Assembly (NCBI GenBank): GCA_024689465.1
Contig: JAILDL010000051.1
Coordinates: forward strand, 1-53,487
Source: Lachnospiraceae bacterium
GTDB taxonomy: Bacteria > Bacillota > Clostridia > Lachnospirales > Lachnospiraceae
DNA length: 53,487 nt
Reading direction: 5' to 3'
Shown here one piece after another: positions 50,519 to 53,487 of this stretch. Each line of letters opens with the position of its first letter. Within the stretch, counting starts at the first letter, position 1. Under the pieces are notes generated by a model. The model was not told where the DNA came from and searched no databases. It saw nothing but the letters and a program-made list of their open reading frames with translations. The translations under genes were made by a program, and so were the position numbers.

Positions 50519-51449
50519 CCATAACATATATCTGGCACGGATTCCACTCGTCCCACAAGGTTGGGAACACTTCAAACTCTTTAAACCCAAGGGACAAATA
50601 AAAATGATTGGTAGCATCATAATCTTCGTATCGTCCCATCTGAACCGTCTTAACTTGCATAAACGAATAACCCGCTTGCTTGGCTTTTTCTCTCGCCTGT
50701 TCAAAAAGTTTTCTTCCAATGCCCTTTCTGTGATAATCTTTCAGCACTCCCATAACACAGAGCTCAACGGTTTCTTTACCTGTTTCTTTAAGGCATAGAA
50801 AACCTATAGGTTTATTCGAATCATACGCAGCAAAGAATGGCTGATCTTCACTTTCTTTTATGTACTGTTCTCTGGCTTCATGAATTCCAAACCAGTCAGG
50901 AAGTGCTTCAAGTATTGTTCTGGAAATCAACTGCTTCTCTGTTGGTTCCTCTACGTTAATAATTCTTATGCCCACATCCTCAAGCTTATCATCACCTTCA
51001 AAGCGATAAATTAAATTATAGCTGTCGGGAACATCGTCATCAATATAACCGGTGTCAACGAATCCAGCCTTCTCATAGACATGTATTGCTTGCGCATCTT
51101 CCATTTTAACGCAAACTTCCACACAGTCATATTTCTGCTCATCTTTAAGCCTGGCAAGAATAAGTTTCAGCGCTTCAAATCCGTATCCTTTGCCCTGAAA
51201 ATTCCTATCGATCATAAACTGTTGCAATTCATAGCATGCCGGTTCATCATCCATATCCCTTACCATAGCCAGTCCTATGGGAGTTCCGTCAAACACAATT
51301 CCAATGACATTTGCCCTAGAATAACGATAAACATACCCTCTTGCCAAGATGCCAATATTACTTGCCAGATAGTGTTTTTGATTTTCATCAACGGATAGTC
51401 CGGCAAAGTCCATCCAGTTCTCTTCACTTAATTCAATTAAGTTGACCAT
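50511..51449 (-). CDS. Two-domain GNAT-GNAT acetyltransferase
   Basis: 312 residues, GGAGG 8 nt upstream. Residues 1 to about 155 form a GNAT domain (GLAMVRDMDDEPACYELQQF, RNFQGKGYGFEALKLI, HVYEKAGFVDTGYIDDDVPDSYNL) closely similar to the GNAT half of the GNAT-Nudix protein at 32354-33298. Residues about 160-312 form a second GNAT (PFFAAYDSNKPIGFLCLKE, DYHRKGIGRKLFEQA, FYLSLGFKEF). A 13-codon leader ORF and hairpin precede the gene, an arrangement seen in attenuation-controlled antibiotic resistance genes; a detoxification role is inference. The low GC suggests transfer. Confidence 0.92.
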   Translation of the reverse strand: MVNLIELSEENWMDFAGLSVDENQKHYLASNIGILARGYVYRYSRANVIGIVFDGTPIGLAMVRDMDDEPACYELQQFMIDRNFQGKGYGFEALKLILARLKDEQKYDCVEVCVKMEDAQAIHVYEKAGFVDTGYIDDDVPDSYNLIYRFEGDDKLEDVGIRIINVEEPTEKQLISRTILEALPDWFGIHEAREQYIKESEDQPFFAAYDSNKPIGFLCLKETGKETVELCVMGVLKDYHRKGIGRKLFEQAREKAKQAGYSFMQVKTVQMGRYEDYDATNHFYLSLGFKEFEVFPTLWDEWNPCQIYVMAL

Positions 51450-51473
51450 TTTATAATCCTCCGATTTTTTATT

Positions 51474-51499
51474 GGAGGGTCAAATTTCGTGGGCCCTCC
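51474..51499 (-). promoter_or_regulatory. Hairpin between the leader ORF and the GNAT-GNAT gene
   Basis: GGAGGG / CCCTCC stem with a 14-nt loop, overlapping the 3' half of the leader ORF and ending 25 nt before the gene start. Possible attenuator. Confidence 0.5.
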
Positions 51500-51521
51500 G
51501 TACACGATTATTTTTTTTCAT
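51480..51521 (-). CDS. 13-codon leader peptide MKKNNRVRRAHEI
   Basis: ATG at 51521 with AAGGAG 9 nt upstream, ending TGA at 51480, 31 nt before the GNAT-GNAT start. The peptide is basic (three Arg, two Lys). Its last codons form the left arm and loop of the following GGAGGG/CCCTCC hairpin, so ribosome stalling could alter that structure. Small size makes coding status uncertain, but the ribosome site and position are good. Confidence 0.5.
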   Translation of the reverse strand: MKKNNRVRRAHEI

Positions 51522-51602
51522 AAAAGATCACTCCTTTCTCTTTTATTTACTATTGTAAAAGAAGTTATAACACTTAAAATATCAACCTCTATAACAACCA
51601 TA

Positions 51603-51944
51603 TTAAGCTACAATCACTGTTATTTTTATCCCTACTACACCATACTTTTCTATATCTTCTCTTGAATAGTACAAAAACATATCATCCGGATTCGCGGTTT
51701 CATCTTCTTTGTAACCGATCGATATCTTGTTGTGATGCCTATATAATTCTGCAAAATCTGCGTATTTATATAAGTCCACAACCTGACAGAACATTTTCTC
51801 CTGTGTAGTTGTATTGCTAAACTCAATAATATCGCCAATATTGATAATCGATCTTTTCTCATCATTCAAGCGCATTTCAACAGTTTTCCAGCCTTCTTTA
51901 ATCGCATGGAAAGAGTCATCCCACAAGTTCATATAATGCGTCAT
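51603..51944 (-). CDS. ASCH-domain protein
   Basis: 113 residues from the ATG at 51944, which begins MTHYMNLWDDSFHAIKEGWKTVE, the usual start of this family; an ATG at 51953 is only 2 nt from GGAG and would overlap an older stop. The ASCH fold (PUA-like beta-barrel) is shown by KTVEMRLNDEKRS, GDIIEFSNT and the late KYGVVGIKITVI strand. ASCH proteins bind RNA or modified nucleosides; some hydrolyse N4-acetylcytidine. The role here is unknown. It sits immediately after the remnant of a MazG-like gene and is probably displaced from an operon. Confidence 0.85.
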   Translation of the reverse strand: MTHYMNLWDDSFHAIKEGWKTVEMRLNDEKRSIINIGDIIEFSNTTTQEKMFCQVVDLYKYADFAELYRHHNKISIGYKEDETANPDDMFLYYSREDIEKYGVVGIKITVIVA

Positions 51945-51946
51945 AC

Positions 51947-51991
51947 TTACCATCGCTCCATATTTTTCATATATTTTTCAGAATATGTTTT
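51947..51991 (-). pseudogene. 3' remnant of a MazG-like pyrophosphohydrolase gene
   Basis: The codons read KTYSEKYMKNMERW then stop, differing by one residue from the C-terminus of the intact gene at 25973-26299 (KTYSEKYKKNMERW). DNA similarity extends over the stop. The frame upstream continues open for about 30 codons without MazG similarity, so only the end of the gene survives here. Confidence 0.75.
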
Positions 51992-52162
51992 TTTACTCTT
52001 CAATAGGATTGGAATGTCACGATTTATGTTAACTGCCAAGGCGTTTTTGTCAGATGGCTTCGAATATGCCCTGGGGCCTTACTCAACCTGTGTCCTAAAC
52101 ATTTTTGTGAGGGTTCCTGTTACAATTTGACTTCATTTGGTTTCAGCTGTCCATATCACACG
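51992..52162. other. Non-coding, AT-rich junction
   Basis: No supported gene. The sequence between the MazG remnant and direct repeat B shows no promoter, hairpin or homology I can name. Confidence 0.5.
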
Positions 52163-52213
52163 GACTGTATCAGCTAACGTTATCAAATTGTTATCACGTG
52201 GTGTTATCAAGCG
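52163..52213 (-). repeat. Direct repeat B (51 nt, three TGATAAC boxes)
   Basis: Same orientation as repeat A, 1.7 kb away. It ends 5 nt before the stop codon of the nucleotidyltransferase gene, as repeat A adjoins the GNAT-GNAT stop. Confidence 0.9.
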
Positions 52214-52218
52214 GTTTT

Positions 52219-53487
52219 TTACTTACGCTTTATTCTAACAATTTCTCCCATCATATATCCGGCATATTCTTTTGCTAAATTAATGTCATACGATATATCT
52301 GTGGCCCCGGCATACTCGCTCAAGGCAGTCTTTATCAGGTCGTGATACATACCGGGAATGCTCTTAAGTGCCCATTCTCCGCCCTCTCTCTTAGAAAGAA
52401 CAAGGCCGTCTTTTAAATACGCCAGCACTCTTGCCAGGTTCAATATCAGATACATGGAATTGTCCGCTATTTCATTCTCCGCTTCGGCAATATCATTCCA
52501 AATAGAGTCTATGTAGTCAGTTTTCGGAACTATAGCAAAGACTTCGTCAATAGGGGCGCCATATAAACATTTTCCACGCTTTTTGATAATCGTAAAATGT
52601 GAAGCCAAGTCAGCATCCGTCCCATTCATTTTTCTTACATAGTCCTCGGGATTGTCCCGGTACCAGCCAATGTGCATGGCCGAGAAATGCAGTTCAAAAG
52701 GTGTGGGATAAATAAAGGGATTGCAGTCAGCTTTCCTGACGATACTCATCTCGATTCCTTTTGCAGGTCCCTCTTCGTTGAGAGCCACGACCATGTCCAT
52801 GAATTTTCTTTTGACTTCATCGGATAAAGAATCCTCGACTGCGACTATCAGGTCTATGTCGCTCCTTTCGGGATTGTAGCATCCCATTACGGCCGAACCG
52901 TGAAGATAGATGCCGGTTAAGTTATCACCAAGAATTTCACGGGACTGTTCAGTAAATTTAGTCGTCACTTTGTACAGCTTGCTGTTATGGAGTTCAAGCA
53001 CTTCTTTGCAAAGTTTAACAGGCTCTCCGGCTTTAATTCTTTCTTCAGCCATGTCTCTTATCTTTGCGCACCACGCATCGGTCTTTGAGATATCCTCACA
53101 GTATTCTTTTAAAATTCTGTCACATTCCTGCAAAGCCGCATCATACTGTTCTTTGGCCAGTTCGCCGGAAGCGTATGCCGCATCAAGTTCGTCTCTGTCA
53201 TCAATCTTGACATCGCCTTCTGGCGTGAATATGACATCAAGATATTTGTCTATGTACGTGGCAATACCATACTCGTCATATTCGATGCCTTCGGTGATAT
53301 CCACATAATAAATGGACGATTGATACCTCTTATCAGAAGGTACCGGATAATTATTCCGCTCATCGCCATGGGTCCCCTCAGGGAAATACATAACCGTAAT
53401 AACTATCGAAGTGTCATCCGGCACAAGTTCCAGCCAGCTCATTCCGGCTCCCGTAACCTGTACCCTGCCGGCCTTTGGTGTCTCCCA
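52219..53487 (-). CDS. DUF402 - nucleotidyltransferase fusion, 5' end outside window
   Basis: 422 codons visible; the frame is open to the right edge (WETPKAGRVQ precedes the first internal Met at 53442), so the start is outside. Residues up to about 150 match DUF402 (GMSWLELVPDD, YYVDITEGIEYDE, KIDDRDELDAAYASGELAKEQYDAAL), a fold of nucleoside di/triphosphatases such as Ntdp and FomD. Residues about 165-422 resemble aminoglycoside adenylyltransferases of the AadA/ANT(9) type, with GSAVMGCYNPERSDIDLIV holding the catalytic GS...D-x-D and a C-terminal helical domain of DUF4111 type. It may modify an antibiotic or other small molecule; inference only. Confidence 0.8.
   Translation of the reverse strand, partial: WETPKAGRVQVTGAGMSWLELVPDDTSIVITVMYFPEGTHGDERNNYPVPSDKRYQSSIYYVDITEGIEYDEYGIATYIDKYLDVIFTPEGDVKIDDRDELDAAYASGELAKEQYDAALQECDRILKEYCEDISKTDAWCAKIRDMAEERIKAGEPVKLCKEVLELHNSKLYKVTTKFTEQSREILGDNLTGIYLHGSAVMGCYNPERSDIDLIVAVEDSLSDEVKRKFMDMVVALNEEGPAKGIEMSIVRKADCNPFIYPTPFELHFSAMHIGWYRDNPEDYVRKMNGTDADLASHFTIIKKRGKCLYGAPIDEVFAIVPKTDYIDSIWNDIAEAENEIADNSMYLILNLARVLAYLKDGLVLSKREGGEWALKSIPGMYHDLIKTALSEYAGATDISYDINLAKEYAGYMMGEIVRIKRK

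Noticed and set aside
51906-52130. A plus-strand ORF of 74 codons
   Set aside because: It overlaps the MazG relic and the ASCH start on the other strand, lacks a ribosome site and resembles no family.
50466-52213. Repeats A and B as integron attC sites
   Set aside because: GTTATCA boxes do not fit the GTTRRRY core, and no paired R'/R'' arms with a variable loop are seen.

Overview
The window reads as chromosomal DNA of an anaerobic Firmicute, most likely Clostridia/Lachnospiraceae. This is an inference from lipoprotein signals, sigma-A style promoters (TTGACA-N17-TATAAT), strong AGGAGG ribosome sites, frequent TTG starts, YitT, DUF1934, CwlO-like NlpC/P60 and MsmK/MalFG sugar transporter families. 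No rRNA, tRNA, CRISPR array or insertion sequence was recognised.

Layout. 1-24.3 kb is housekeeping and catabolic backbone of fairly high GC: the 3' part of an aconitase-superfamily hydratase, a calcium-loop protein, a degenerate GH9-like lipoprotein, plsC, the pyrC-pyrK-pyrD pyrimidine operon, ispE-gntR-murI-DUF1934, a trigger-factor-like lipoprotein, asnS, an NlpC/P60 hydrolase, a rhaB-rhaA-rhaM rhamnose operon, an EF-G/TetM-like GTPase fused to a YacP/Rae1-type NYN nuclease domain, and guaA.

24.3-29.8 kb is accessory. After the guaA terminator comes an array of 73-nt tandem repeats, each able to form two hairpins (one with covarying stem bases), which runs straight into a gene for a PD-(D/E)XK-like nuclease. 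A tight same-strand stack follows: MazG-like pyrophosphohydrolase, GNAT, SAM methyltransferase, HAD phosphatase, MmcQ/YjbR-MGMT fusion, then an HTH regulator and a small membrane protein that share a domain. 29.9-34.9 kb holds an HD-GYP phosphodiesterase, YitT, a GNAT-Nudix fusion and a chemoreceptor on the opposite strand.

35.0-50.0 kb is a carbohydrate-use region: two LacI regulators, then a GH35/DUF5597-type glycosidase, two permeases, a binding lipoprotein and a large GH35 beta-galactosidase, driven by a near-consensus promoter with two identical LacI/cre-type operators 100 bp apart. A second ABC system (ATPase, two permeases, a doubly anchored binding protein) follows. The single ATPase gene may energise both transporters. 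A small lipoprotein ends the region.

50.0-53.5 kb is AT-rich and mosaic, with all genes on the minus strand: a truncated GNAT, a GNAT-GNAT protein preceded by a 13-codon leader peptide and hairpin, an ASCH protein preceded by the 3' remnant of a MazG-like gene, and a DUF402-nucleotidyltransferase fusion cut by the window edge. Two near-identical 51-53 nt direct repeats, each with three TGATAAC boxes, bracket the GNAT-GNAT/ASCH segment and suggest cassette-like acquisition.
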